A stretch of 64,000 nt of DNA, from contig NC_039508.1 of NCBI RefSeq assembly GCF_003672135.1, positions 3,224,001-3,288,000 of the forward strand, given 5' to 3'. Position 1 is the stretch's first letter; each line of letters starts with the position of its first letter. Of the stretch, positions 38,701 to 53,700 are shown piece after piece. Source of the stretch: Ooceraea biroi (Eukaryota; Arthropoda; Insecta; Hymenoptera; Formicidae). Below the pieces are notes generated by a model. The model had not been told where the DNA came from. It saw only the letters and a list, made by a program, of their open reading frames with translations, and did not search any database. A program made the translations under genes and the position numbers.

Positions 38701-41700
38701 AGTCCAGAGTTGGGCCCTCTCCACCTTCTCCTTCGTCTCCTCCTTCTCCTCCTTGCATCCTTCGTCCTCCGGCATCGTGAATCGAATCGAGAGCGAGTTT
38801 TTGCCGGCGCAGCCGGGGCAACCAAGAAACCCGTATATAACGTACTCATTACTGATTCTCGCCCTTATGCGTTCTCGGCACGAATGGCACAGCCCGTGAG
38901 ACGTTCCATCAGGTTTCCACGAAAAATCTCGCGGACGTCGACGTGGTCCGCGGACTAGACGCGAAAATGAATAATTGGAGCAACAAAACCAAAGGAGTTC
39001 CGCGTTCATAAATTCGGAATGCTCGATTATTAAGGAACGCGGCGACGAGTTATGGTCTCGCATCACGCACATCGAGCTATGAGCGGACATTATTGCAAGC
39101 CGCTTCTCTTTGCATCGATAAGACGACGAAGGTAGCGATCAACGGATCATCATAATCTGCATGCTTACACGTGCGCAACGCGATTTCTCATGGGGATGCA
39201 CCCGGGAGACACCCCTCTAACAATGCAGAGCGCTCAGGATAATCTCGCCTTGTCGTCCAGCAGAGTCCTTTCTCATTCAACGTGAAACAATGCGAGCGAA
39301 TGTATGCCGCTGTGCAAGCGGTACAACTGCTTCATGTAATTTCCTCCAGGTTTTCTTATTATCCCGCTGCTTCCCGCGAATTTCTCCTCCACCCTTTCTC
39401 TTTGCTTAGCACGAGGCGAGGCAACCCTCTCGTCGCCGTGTCCCTCGTGCGATCGTGCCAATCCGTTTTGCTGCGTCCCCCTCTATTCTCGTTCCGTTCT
39501 AGCTTGCTCCACGATCCTCTCCCTCCTCAATCGCACAAATGAAATTCATTTCTAGTTCCTTGACTCCCATTCCCTGCGCGTCTCTGCCCTCCCCGTCTCT
39601 CTTTCTCTGCTGGTTCGTCTTGTTTTCACCCGGGTCGTTCCCATGTGCACGACGACGACGATGACGAAGACGGAGACGAAGGATACTCGCGTCTCGTGCA
39701 GTCGCGCGGTAGCAGGATGCTATTTATTTCTGTTCGATAATACTCCCGAGGCTACGCTTGCCACTCCGCGCGCGCGCGAGTGTGTGTACGTGTATGTGTG
39801 TTATGTGGGCAGCGGTACCAGCAATGAGAAATCGGAGCGAGGCTTCTAATTGGTACCGGGAGGATATATTGAAATGAAGTCGTCGTGTCGCAAGGAGGAT
39901 CTCTCGTGCAGGTGCGGCTACGATAGCGTTACACGTTAAATAGAGAAACGCCGTGCCGTAATGTGCATTTTCGAGCGCTATTACGAGTTTTGTCGCGCGG
40001 CGGGAACATAAATCGCGCGATGTTGACGTTAATTGTCTGGGAGGCGGCCCTACCAAAACGAACCGTGCGAATGATCTCCCGTTAGGTCGTCCGGCGATTA
40101 CTCGTGTGCGCCAAATAGTTCATAAATCATTAAAAGATTTTTTCCCTTACAAACAAGGTATGCGCGTGCTACCTGCGTGCGCGGCGCGTTTCTCCGGCGC
40201 GCGCGCGCGCAGGGCTAATTATCGTTTTTCATTATACTTGTCTCATTGCTAGGCATACCCGCAATTTATGTACACACAAGCAGAAACGCGTGTCGTTGCG
40301 TCTTTACAGACCGATCTAATGTCAGGCACAAATTGCTCATTAAACAGAGAACCGATTTTTCCATTTACTCGCTCTGCTCTGTTTTCTAGTACGGTACTTG
40401 GCTAGCTGCGCAAAGAGCTGGAGACGAAGGGAGAATTCGCTCCCGCGGCGACCGGAATACGTAAAAAGACGTTCACGGTCGTCCGATTCGCGAGCGACGT
40501 TTGACGCGTGCTCGCAATTACGCGCTCCCTTGATTAATTGACAGACGCGCTCATGAATAACTGCGTCGAGTGCGCGCAAGAGGTCCTCGTCTCCTCGCGC
40601 AAGGTTCAATTCCATTCCTCTGAAAGCCCTCGCAGGGTCCTCCTAGCGAGTGCTGGTTTATTTGTACCTCGGCGCGGCACCGCGATGTATTCGCGTCCGG
40701 CGAAACGCGTGCGCGCATGTCGCGCGAGAAACTCGAGCAAAAAGTAATTGCGATCGGCGGCGGGGTCGTTATATTGAAATCAAGATGTCTGCACGCGGTC
40801 TTCCAATCACGACGCTAAACTGGACAGGATTATCCTCTTATGCGTAATGGGGTTCTTCTGCGCCCCCGTATCACACAGCCCGCGTTTAGATGGCTCTTGA
40901 CGAGATCTCCCGCGTTGCTTCTTGCGCGATTTAATAACGCGTTATTATCGTTTTTCCTCTCGAGTTTATCCCGTTGTTCCTTTTCCCGCTATCTATCTGA
41001 TTGATAACTATTACGATAAAACGTGCGCGCGCGCGGAATCGGTTTCGCGAGTCTTATGAATATTTTGCAAGCGTCAAGCGGTACTCGGCGCAAAGCGAGG
41101 CGCATCTCGTTCGCTGGAACGATCCGGACAAGACCAATAACATGAACTGTCCCATGAACGACGTCGTGTATCCGCGCGCTGGCTCGAGGCTGACTATTGA
41201 TTTTTAATCATTAGTGGACTGCTGCTCGCACACGCAATCGGCCGTACCGATGCCGCCGCGCTCGTACACGCCTATACGATCGTGCTCCTGTGCGGCAAGA
41301 AATCGCCAAGCGAGGAGGCAGGCGATCTCGTCGGAGAGCTCTCTTCGCAAAGCGATTAGAGCTACCAACGGCCATCCCTTCGGGACCGAGTCGAGGCTCT
41401 TCGCTTCCGTTCCGCTCGTTTCCACGGCGCTCTCGCCGCGAAGCGCCCTGGGAAAAAGGAGCGACGCGACAAAACGCAATCTGCGCCGAGCGGACTATAT
41501 TTATCGCGAGACGCGCGCGGTATTAATTATTCGCCACTCTCGGAAGCGCACCGAAACGCACATACACGTGGGAACGCGCTTCCACGGCGCCGAGCCGAGC
41601 GCCGCGCGATAAATCACAGATCGATGATCAGATCGTATAAGGGCCTCGCAGCACGAGGTCCCACGCCGTGATCGGCGCCGTGTAACTCGCGACTCGCGGC

Positions 41701-44700
41701 TTTCTCTTATTTTGCTAATTAGCTCGTAACGGTCCGGCCTACTCGAGGTCGCCCGAGGTAGCCGGTCGTGCACTCAGGGGCGGTGCCGTCGTCGTGGAAG
41801 CTCGTCACGACCACGCGAACGACCGTTTACGACCGCCGCGAGGAGCTCGCGCGAGCCACCTTTGGTGGATGATACTTCGTCGCCTTCTGCGTTCTCCTGC
41901 GCTGCTCGACGACGACGTCCATCCCCCGGACCATAACCGGCCGAATTACGAGCTATCTCGTTCTAAATACGGGCATCAGTGTGCACTCGGGGGAGATCTT
42001 GATAGCGATAAAAAGTTCTCGATACTTAATATCGAAACGTTTCGACGCATTCCGGTACTCGGTCGTGCAACAGAATTTTTAACAAGATACAAATGTAATC
42101 TCCACACCTTGTTAAATGTTTCTTCAGGAATAATTCAGGAAGATGTTAAATTTCTTGTCTGCAGCAACAGTGTAGTAAGAGAACTCGATTTGTTGCGTTG
42201 GTAAATGATGTTGCGTCGAGTTTTGCCCAATTGCGAACGCAATCAGTTATTCCCGCGAAGAGCATGGAACTCTCGATCAGATGTCAGACCGAATCCCGCA
42301 ATAAAGGGCCGACCGTTTGCATAAACCCGTGGATTTTTAATTGGACCGGCAGAGCCTGCTCACGGTCGACGATCGAGATAGGCGCGACCGCGCGAATATC
42401 CGTCGCGCCGGACACGAAATCGAAATTTCTCGTGCGTTAATTGGCGATTGGCGCGTGATCGAATCTCAAAAATACGCTTAGAAGTTCGGTGGCGGACGCG
42501 TAACGGTTATCGAGCAGTCCGCCACGGCTGTAATTATCACACGGCCGTATCCGATCTGCAGGCATCTGTAGGCGTGGTATCACGGTCGTAACGGTGCTCT
42601 GGAGCAGTTGCGCGCGGTGAACGTTAAATAAAAGCCTACGAGCTCTACCGGGGAACTCCATGCGAGACTTCCCAGCGGAGCTGCATATAAACTGCGACTA
42701 GATTTATGGATTTATTAAATTCCGACAAGATCTGTGCGTTCTCTAACGGTAATGAAAACTCAAATGCCCACGGTGAAACTCGCTCGTACGAGAGAAAAAA
42801 AAATACGATACCATGAAGCACCGCAAAATCCGAAATCGCGAGATGTCGAACTTCTTCGGGAATCGATGCGTGCGTCCTGCGAGCTCGCCGCCGCGGCATA
42901 ACGAAAAACGATCTCGTACTTAAATAATGATGATTAGCCGCAGGTCGTGGTAGCGTCGAGCGACGCGACGAATGCGATGAAGAAGCGATACCGCGGCGGC
43001 GGTATGCTGTCGTTGACGGGGGTCCCGCTCGTCCCTCTTACCTCCTGCTCGCGCTCCTTCTTACCCGCAACCTCGGCGTACCTTCGCGACCACCGCCGCC
43101 AACCCTTTCCCGTCCCCCTGCCGTCCCTTTCTCGCGTTTCGAATGTTCGGACGTCCGCCCGTTTACGGCTATATCGACGTCTCGTAGCGCGCACGGGGGC
43201 CCCCGAGACGTTAAACGCCGAGGTCGCGCCGCGGTCCCCGGCCCGAATGATATTCGTTAACGCGCGGCAGGCGACGGGCGCTTTTTACGGGCGCTCGTGT
43301 AATTGAAAACTGGCAAGAAATTTCAGATGGTCGATCTGCGACACGTGAACCGGGTCGACTCTCTCGCGCCCGGAACGTGCGTCCCGTGCATTCGCCAACC
43401 GAGGAGAGATCGCGGTCGAATCGGCCGGTCGAAGGGTACGGCGCGCTCACGTCGGCGCTACGATCTATTCGGTTGTCAGGCCGATCGTATCCGTCTTGCA
43501 GACGTCTGTTTCCCGTTTGGCATGCCGCGCAGATCTGTCTCCCGCGGCGAAGCACAGTCCATCCGCGCTTACGACTATATTTGTTCCTCTGCGAGCGAGC
43601 ACGAGCGAGTGAAAGACCACGTCCGGTGCGTTCTGGCGCGTAGATACGCGATCTGGAGAGGAACTTTCCCGCAGCTCGTTTCTGCGACAATAATTTGGCG
43701 CAGATTGACGCCGACGGTGAAGTTTACACGCGTACGATCGAGAGGGTACACCGCCACTCCGAGGAAAGTCTCGAGACCACGCGCAGCCAACGGGGGGTTG
43801 CGTTGCCGCAAATAATCGGACAGATCCGCGGCGTACACGCGGCGCACAATAGCGCAAGAAGCGCGAGCGTCCGGCTGCTGAACAAACGAATAGAGCTTCG
43901 TACATGCGTAAGACATCCCGGAGTGAAGACGCGGCTAAATGGACCGAGTATGTCCGCCGAGTAGTACCGACGAGGAACCGAAGCGGACGCCAAAGGATCC
44001 AGAAACGTACGGCGACTGAGAAGGACAAGACAATGGACGACGACAATAAGGCTGCCCGGCTTCCAGCGATGCGAAAATAAATTAAAATGAACCCCTCGGC
44101 ATCGGCCGCCACAATCTACCGCCGCGTACCTTAACGCGGGGTGTCTTTGATGCGCGACACATGTCGGAATAATGGTGTTGCTCGTTTTGCCGAAGCGAAA
44201 ATATTGCGAAGGATATTTCTGCAAGTGAAAAGAATTTCATAGGCGTTGCATCTTAATGCCTACTACTGGCATATACTTATGCAATCTAAATTCTTCGTAG
44301 AAGAAAATTTTTGTCGACCGTCTTAAGATATTTATTAAAGAGTTAATGCGATATTACTAATTACTAATGTATTATCTTAGAATTTACTAGATATGCAATT
44401 CAACGATTCGCAACACGACAGGGTTGCATAGACAGGCTGCTGACCAAAACTCGCGGTAAAATCAACACTCTTGGAGCATTTGTGTGTGTGTGTGTGTGCG
44501 CGCGCATCTATCCCACCTTCGGCATCCCTTTGCCATTCTTTTCTGTCGGGACAATCTCATCTAGGATTACACCACAGTAATTCTCCCTTGGTCTACCCGA
44601 CGAAATTCCAGGCGAAGCGGAGCCGTTCGGGGGATCGAATCGCCGAAGGATCCGACGAAGAGAGAAAGAGAAAGAGAGAGAGAAAGACATACACATGCGC

Positions 44701-47700
44701 GGCTATACACACACGAAGAAGCCTCTACTCACCGCTGCATGCGATGGTAAATGGCGATAACAAGGCGCGAGATAAGAGTCGAAGAGGCGCATCATAGAAA
44801 CCAGGGAGAGATGGGAAGTACGGAACCGAGCCCGCTCTATCGGCCCTCATCCCCTGTATCCGTCCTGTCGTACCACGCGTTGCTATCAGTATATCTACAG
44901 GGTGTACCACAACTAATGAGAATCCTCTTAAGGAGGACGAGGCAAGAAGTATACGATTATCCCAACGGCGTGACACTTGAAACCACTAAACGTGAAAGGT
45001 GCAAGACTCGCTGAATTAACTCTTCCGCTCCTAACGCCGATTATTGCCATTCGTGAAATGGTCTGTGGCTACTGATGCCAAAGTCTGCAATTCGGCCAAC
45101 GCTGTCGTAGTGAAAGGATTAATCTGCGAAAATAGACGGTAGTCTTGATATCCTATAACGTTACAGCAACATCGTAGTCACGCACAGACTCATAGCAGCC
45201 TTGATGGACTTTTCCCGGTTACAGCGCGGAAAATTATTGAAACTGATCGCGACAACCGCGATCATGTCCACGATGGGAACGTGCACGTGAGAATCATCCC
45301 GCGCGTTAAAGTTGTGGAGTTCTCTCGGAGTTCCTGAGTGCTCGGTGCGTTCACGGAACATCTGCGAATTCCAACGAGGTAGACGGCAAAGTGGATGCCG
45401 AGAGAGAAATAAAGAGCTTCGAAGGATTCTCGTTGGAAGGTGATTTCAGACTTAACGTAGTCCGAACGATCTTCATAATCTTCAGGTAGCTCTTTGACGA
45501 GTGCGAGTGGACGGAAAAAGCATCGCCGAAGAGGGATCAGCTAGTGAAAAAACATGGAAATGTGAACTTTGGCAGAATTTCGTGAATAGATCCCGTCCTT
45601 ATCAGCATTCTCGAGATGATCATAGCGCGATGATGCCGCGCGGTGTCGCGTACGCTAGAATATTCCAATTGAATGACGCATTGAATGATCCCGGAAAAGA
45701 CAACAACCTCGCAATTGCTGAATCGGAGAGCAGCAACAGCGTCGATTGCAGCAACGCGCGTCCGCGACTTCTGCGATGCTCGTTGCCTCTTTTTGCACCC
45801 TGCGCCTACAGCCCACGATTGAAAACGATTGCGGTGAAGCGACGACGTGTACGTGTGCGTGTATACTCGTGTGCGCGCGCGCAAACGCGAATGCCTCCAT
45901 CGCCGAGATAGGCGAGGCGTACTTGCGCCGCGCGGCTGTATCTCGCGAGCATCTGCGAATTCCACCGTGCATCCGCGAACGACCTCCGCGGTGGGATACG
46001 TTTTAAGACGCTTTTCCGAGAGATTCCCTCCTGCTCGACGGGAGTATCTCTGAATCGCGGATCCGAGTAACAATAGTCGCTGCCACGATCTTGCCACTTG
46101 CGATCCGAAGGCAGCAACAATGTGGTAAACAATGATGAAATAAATCCAGCCCGAGAAGAAGCGAGGGTGCACTACTTGGAGAACACGTTTTGGTGGAATG
46201 CAACGAGACGCAAAGATGCAAGCGTACGAAAGATATCTGCGAAAGAATTTCCCGGAAACTGACTACGAATTGACTGATCGTTGACGCACACGCTCATCAC
46301 ATATTCATGCGAATATTGTGTACAATATTTTGAAGATATATCGCGTAGGTCTGATGATGAGCGATAGACAAACGTGTATTTCCGTGAGGAATTCTGTTAA
46401 CATGTAGAAAAGCGAATCGAGCAAGATTCACAAAAAGTCACAAAATATTCATCATTAGTCAACTGTTGAATGCAGCCCCATTAAATAGGTATTATTTATA
46501 TTTTAAAAACAAATACCCTTGCCTTAAAACCTCTTCTTGACGCTCTCTGCATTTCGGATTTGATTTAACAAGCGAGTTCGTCCGCTTCGTCGCTCGCTGC
46601 TCACAGCATCACATCGCTTGTCGCTCGTCGATGCACACGCGGTCTGAGAGGTCCGCGTTTCAGTGAGCAATTTGCATCCGGCAATAAACAGCCGACGTCG
46701 AAAATGATATAAACCGGCGCGCGGAAGACCGGCGAGAGCAGCCAGCTGGGATTATCGTACTCGAAGTCCGCCGTATCCCTCTGTTTTCTCCGTTTCTGCC
46801 TCTCAGCTCTGCGTTCCCCCTCGCATGCGATTCCTAAAGATGCTAATAGGGGACTCGATTCGATGGACGAGGAATGCCAGTTATGCAGAGGCGAACCTCA
46901 GCGCTCTCTCCCGTTGCACCGAAAAAGATTCTAAATTTTACAATTTTAGATTGAACTCGCATTTTATGAAAGTCATGAGATCGCGGAAAGAGATCGATAT
47001 TGCGAACGCAACTATATGCAAAACATCGGTCGATAATCATAACCATTGACGAGCGGATATATTTTTCACGACGGTGACTCGCGAGTGGAGAGAGCTAATG
47101 AAAACATCGAATGTAAAAGCGGCGACAGGGCGAATTAATTACGCGCACGCCGCGCGTAACTTTGTGCGCCTCGGTTCCTCTCTTGGGGTGTGTACAAAGG
47201 AAACTAATTAAAACCTCGGGGACAAAGGCGGTGGCGTGCTGAATTAATGGCGCGCATAACTTTAAATAACAATCGAGCCCCGGCAGAGCGGGAACGGCAA
47301 ATAACAACTGCGCGGGAATGAAGAACGAAGTACAGGAAGAACGAACCTCGAAGAGCCAGAGGGGAGACGAACGAGGAAGAAAAAGATAGGGTTCGCTTGA
47401 AGTCGAGGACCGATCGAAGAAGGTCGGCAAACGGCAAACGGTGCAAGGGCGTTTCGAGGGAGACGAAGAGATTCCGGGAACGTTACGCAAATCAGACCGC
47501 GAGCATTCGTCGTCGTCGTCGTCGTCGTCTTCGGCACGGCAGTGCCACGCTATCTCGATCCGCGAATCTTCCTGGCGTGGGTTTAGTTCGGTTAGGCCTC
47601 TCTTCGGGGCCCAGCAGCGGCGCGCGCAAGCGGATTCCGAGCGGCGATCGCCCGCGCGGAAATTTGCAAGTCCGGCGAAAGCACGGACGTGCAGACGCGC

Positions 47701-50700
47701 AAGCGAAAGAGCTCGAACAGAGAAGGAAGGAGAGAAGATTCGTGGAGATCTGCCGAGGACGAAGGGAGAGAAACGCGACGACAGCGGATTTACAGTGGCG
47801 GAGGAAGGATGACGAAATTGCCACGATGAGTTGCATTTTTTGTAAGAAAGATAAGAAAAAACGCCAATTTAAAGAGTTCATTGGGGTTGCTGAACTTTTA
47901 ATGAATATGGAACGACAATGCCGCATAAAATGTACATATCAAGCGGTATACCAAGGCAAGAATTAACATAAAGGTGATGCAAATCGCGAGAGTATCGTAT
48001 TATTAACTCGGCCGAACATTTCTTACGATTTGATCATCGACGAGAGCGGCGAATTATGCGCTATTCCGGGACGTTACAACCGGATCGTTTCACGCGTTAT
48101 ATCCGGATGTATCTTTATGACCGGTCTCAAACGACTGTGTGCAGTGCACGTTGATCTTTATGGTGTCATCGTTAAATTCGTTAAAGACGGACGACGTGTC
48201 GCGCGGGATAAGATTACGGCCGTTCGCTTGAGGTAGTTTTGAAAATGTCGATTCCTGTCTTCTTCGATGCGTCCGCCTCTTTATTCACCTCTCACGTCGT
48301 TACCTAAACGAAATCCAAGAATAATTAAATCTGTAGATGCCGTTGAATGTTGTAAAACCGATAAACGGCCGAGTTGCACTTCGCCGTGAAATCGAAGTCA
48401 CTTTAAACTTGACGTTTCTCATGACACCGAGTCATGCCTCGCATCACCATCGAAGGGAGAGAATTTCGTAAGATACAAATCGGAAGGTGCGACGCGTCTA
48501 ACGCGACCCGCCAATTGTGGCGAGAGGAGTCGACAGTCAGCGAACTTCGGGTTCCTCTCTCGACGTTCCTCATCTCTCATTCCTCCTCCTCTTTCTTCTT
48601 CTCCTCCTCGTCCTTTACCTTCTCCCGCGCCCTTCGCCGCTGTCTTTTCTTCTCGGGTGGAAAGGAGAGGAGAAAAGGGAGAACGTGGTGCTGGGAGCCC
48701 TCAAAGCGAGCGCGCGGAGCGGCGATATTTAAAGCATATGCAAAGAGTGCAACTCCGTAGCGGCAGCCACCGTGGTAGGGAAGAGAGGGGCAAAAAGTCT
48801 CGGACAATGGCGGCTTGCGTTCGGCTGCCCGGAATCCGACTCACGACGATTTATGCGACCTCGGCGACGACGACGACGACGACGATCCTCCTCTTCCTTT
48901 CGCATTCGCATCCTTCTCCTTCGTCCCGCTCTCGCTCCTCCGATCTCCTCGCTCGGTCCTTCTGCCGTGTCCTCCCGACCGGCACTTGAGAAGCGCGCAT
49001 TCTTTCGACAGGAATACCAGGCCCCGAAAAGTACACTCGATCCGAGAGTGCCCGGGTGACATCACCCTCGAAATTCACCGCGTTCGCCCATTCCAATTAT
49101 CAACGTTTCGAATTAAATAATATCGCGAGACTGAGTCGCTTGTGAAAGTGAAAAAGCTAGATATGGATATGCAAATGACAATGATGATGATGTATTCCAC
49201 AACGTGACTAACTGTATAAATAAAAAATCCTAATGTGCGTATATAAAAACCGTCGATGGCAGAAGATTGATGTGCGTACGAGCAGATTTATGTAACAAAG
49301 CAACATTCGATTGAATGATCGAAGGATCTCATTTCAAATGTCTCTAAAGCTGTCGAACGCGGCACCTCGCGATACTACTCGCTCGTCATTAGCTCGCGAG
49401 GGATTTTTTCCCGTCGATCCGAGGCGCATAATCGAGACTGGCAAGAAAGTTCGCGAGAGCGAGCGAGCGGTGCGACTTTCTGATGAGCGGTTGCCGATTG
49501 CGTCTCAGCTTACCCTCTCTAACGAAGACGCTTGTTACCATCGTTATCGCGTCTTCCGTGTGCTGCGAAACTGCTCAAAACTGCCGTTCAACAACGGCCG
49601 TCTTGTTTCGTCGGATCAACGCGAGCGAGAAAGTAAAGGTCGATTGATTGGTCCGTCGCACGTTTGCAGGTACCGATCGGCAACGCGATCCTCCTTAAAC
49701 GTCGCTAGTACCGTGTCGTACTTTCTACTGAATCTACGTATCGATCATCCTCATGCTCTCGCGTTGTGCTTTCTACGCGCGGCGCGAGTTCCTGGCGAAA
49801 CAAAGTCATGCGAGTACATAACGTGAGTTCCGATTCCACAACCGATTTCGATGATCGGTGAATTCCTATGGCGCAGTCGATCTCGCCTTCATTCATGCTC
49901 CAACCTTCTTTCGAATTCGCACCATCACGTTTTCTAAATATCTTCCTTGCCCCTCGGCACGCAGGGAAGGTTGAAAACGGCCGCTCGTTCCGCGGATAAG
50001 ATAAGACCGGTCTTCTCTAGTCGACGCGATGAACGGCGTGATGATTCTCTCCCAGGTGCCATAAAGTCGGCCGTAAAATGAAGCGCGTTCCTCACTTTGT
50101 CGCCAGGTTTTATGGAAGGATCGAGGCAGCCGGCCGTCCGCAAACTGAACGACTGCCTCCCAATAAGGAGTTCGTCTATGTCGGTTTTAACAGCTACGAA
50201 GGATCGTCGAAACGATCGCTCTTTCGTCGAGCTGCTTAACGATCGCGTTTTTCGCGATTCGTGGAGCACTCGCGCGAGTTCCGCTTTATCGAAACAGGTG
50301 GTCGTAAAGCGGTAGCTGGCACTGTGTCGCGATACATCCCGTGTTACATCGATGCACTGCTCGATCCGATAATCGGATCGGGTGTTCCGCGGCAAATATC
50401 GCATCGCGCATGAAATCAAACGCGTTTGACCGCTTTCGAGTTAATTTCTTTAATGGAACATCCGTGCAACTACGAGTCAATTCGCGAGTCGCAACTTTAA
50501 CTGCAGACACGCGCGCAATCTCCGCAAAATAAAAATATGCTCTCTAAAAGTATGATTGTTATTTACGAAACGTGTTCATGTAAAATCTAAAAGTAGATAA
50601 CCATTGACCAAAAAAAATATATATATATACATCCATGTCCATGAATAAGAGAGGAGAATCCCCTATTATGAGATATGCTCCTAATATGAGATAATGGGGT

Positions 50701-53700
50701 TTCTGCTAAACTATTGAGCACCATCTGTTAGTTCCACCATGAACTTATTACTCTTGGTGTAAAATGTATTTAGTGAAAAATTCATTGTTCGTTATTGCGT
50801 TTAGCTTTTGCGAGAAAAGGTTTGTGAAATTGTGAACATGTCAAAGTAACTTGAGGTAAGTCTTTAAACCTTGTTTATTATATAATAAAGAAATGGTTGG
50901 CAATAGATTCAGTATGCAATGATAGAGTAGAATCGTAGTAACAGGAAAATACGCAATTTGTTGAATTGCTTAATTGTAGAGGTTAGATTTCATGATTGCG
51001 GAACCGCTAGGCGTGTGGCTCGTATAATGAGATATTCAGGGTACTCTTAATATGAGAGAATTATTGCTCGAATATGAAGATTATGTAGTGTAATAAAAAG
51101 AAAGAAAATACTACTTAAGGTTAAAGAAAAGTTAATACGAATTTATATTACGAAGTTTTGTATTTAATTTTTATAGAATCTGACTATGGAGGTTAGAGAA
51201 ACGAGGAAGCGTCGACAGTGGAATCGTGAAGATTTGGCGAAGGCTGTGGCAGCAGTATTTTTATAAAACTATCTAATAAAGTTTTTTACTTGCAATACTG
51301 ATGTATTTTGCACTTTTAACACCGATTTCTCGAAGTATCTTATATTAAGAGCACACTTTCGCGATCCTGCGTAAGGCTCTTTTTTCAAATTTTTTTAATT
51401 TTCAGAAAAAATAATATTTAAATTGGATTTTTCATTTCACCAACCTAAAGCTTATTAAATTCTCTTCAAGATAACGTATTACATTTTTAAATTCTGGCTA
51501 TAGATTTCCTTACATTCGGCAAAATCGATATGGTATCTCATAATCGGGGACTTTCCTCTACATATTTATTGATACATTTATTGTTCGTTTCATATATCAC
51601 TGTTGCGTAGTAACTGTACAATATTAAAATCAGAGTTAAACAAAAGTTACATTTTGATACAAAATCTCGAAAATCATCGTTTTACTGCTGCCTCGCGAGG
51701 AACCGATCAGTCAACGCAATCGACCTAACCGAGATCGGTGAACGAGCTTTTTGGTTTATTGGAACAGGTGTCGCAAAATGGTAGCACAAACCGCCGATGC
51801 GGTTGAGATTCCTCTCTTTCTCTCTCTCGCATCCTTTTTCACACAGTCGAAACGGAGCGCACCTGTGCCGATGGTCGCCGGCCCGTTCAACTTTAATCTG
51901 ATAATCTGATTGGCTGCCGTGTGTCAAATATTGCGGGCCTGAGTGTCAGGCCGCGTTCTTCTGCGCGAACTGGTTTTCGACCGGACGCGTGGCCGATTGG
52001 AAGCCGGATTCTGAGACCGACCGGCCGATTGCGCCGATGCCGGAAGGACAACTTTGAATGCGCAACGGCGCTCGTTGTTTCGTGTCATGTACAATGCAAG
52101 AGAGGCACTGCGCGCTTTTATCATATGCTTACATTATTTTATTTGCGGATCTTGAAGGAGGCATGAATTTTTAAGCAACGTCCGCGCGGAAGTGGCAGTA
52201 TGAGAATATCCTGTCAAAAGCGTGCAATACCGATCAGATTTGATTTTCTAAAATGAAGATTACAGAAACATAGGTCGTGCGAGATGATCTCGAGTCGAGA
52301 AAGTCGCGTTAGAATGATTCCGCACGACTTCACAGACTTGTCCATCACATCTCATCAAGCATCATTTGTAATAATCCACGTGTATCCTTGTTGCAGCACG
52401 AGCACAAGGCATCTGAGAATCCTGATGTTTCCTGACATTCCTACGAAGGAGACGTACGGAACCAACGACCACTACGGCTACGAGAATCTACCACGAATCG
52501 AGGTCATGCGTCGCACGGGGTCAGGATACTTTTTAACCCCAGATAGCGTTCCTCCCGTTTCGACTCGCGCATCGGCGTACTCCGGGGAAGGAAGCGAGAA
52601 AGCAGCAAGCTCAGCCGCGAGGACGCGAAGAAGCGAGGAGCAAGCGCGCGGAGGAAGAGGCTCGAGAAGAATACAAGAGGGTACGGCCAAGAGAAAGAAG
52701 CAGAGGGAGAGTGGCTCCAGCATCTTCCAGCGCAGCGAGAGAGAGGAGCACGCTCGAGGCTCGCGCATTGATATGCAACAGGCCGCGTATGCGGGCCATG
52801 CCGGGCGAACAATACGACCACCGGTAAGGCACCACCATCTCGTGTAAACTATCCGGCATCCTCGGGCCTATACGTAGCGCGCCGTGCCGCTCGATACCGC
52901 GCGGGACAGTTTACACGGCGCGGTGAGCGCGGGTCGTGACGCGCCGTATCTTGCATCGGATGTACCGCCAGTGTGGAAACACGAATACGTATCCTCCCCC
53001 TCGTCCGTCCTCTCTATCCCCCTCGTGTCCCGGTATATCGGCACGGAGCGATCCACCCACCCAACCCGTTCGCGACCATACCGGAGCTCAATCCTCCCTC
53101 GGCGCTCTCCTCGAGGCCTCCCGCGTCTCCTCTTTCTCCTCCTTCGTCTTCTGTTTCGCCGTCCCGTCCTGTCAGTCTCGCCCGTGCCGCGAGGGAATCC
53201 TATTTCTCCCCTTTCCCTTCGACGACCACCTGTTTGCTTCGAATGCAAGCCTCTTTCCCCGACTCACCCGTCTTCGATGAAATTCATGACCTATATTGAT
53301 GCTGTTCCTGCGCGCGCGTTGAGTAGAACCATGAACATTCCTAAACAGTGTACGAATGCGCGAGTCTCCGCGCACGATTGCGAGAGGATTTCGAGGCGCC
53401 CCGCCGTGTAACGACGCCGATCCCCGTATAGGGAAGAAAAGCCGGAGTGGATATCTTCATTCGTAATGCGCTTCAGCTCACGGGGCCCGCGCCGTCGTGC
53501 CTGAACGTACACATGCACGTACACGTTATACGTAGGCGTTCGCAAAGTCCTCGTTCACTCGTGACGCGACTATGCTAACGTGGTAGCACCGCGCGTGGAA
53601 TACGTTTTCGTGGTATTCGCGTCGACCGGTCGGATCGAGAGAGAATCCTCGATACCTCGTTCTGAGACCCGGATTAATTCCAACAACACGAGTACCCTGC

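Noticed and set aside
43465..44112. 215-codon minus-strand frame, the longest in the large intron
   Set aside because: It has no recognisable domain and sits in CpG-rich DNA where stops are rare; several overlapping frames on both strands are equally open.
44896..44920. CAGGGTGTACCACAACT as the end of a transposon
   Set aside because: No matching second end (CACCCTG) was found nearby; at most a truncated copy.
45537..46172. 211-codon minus-strand frame
   Set aside because: It has compositional bias only, with overlapping frames on both strands and no family resemblance.
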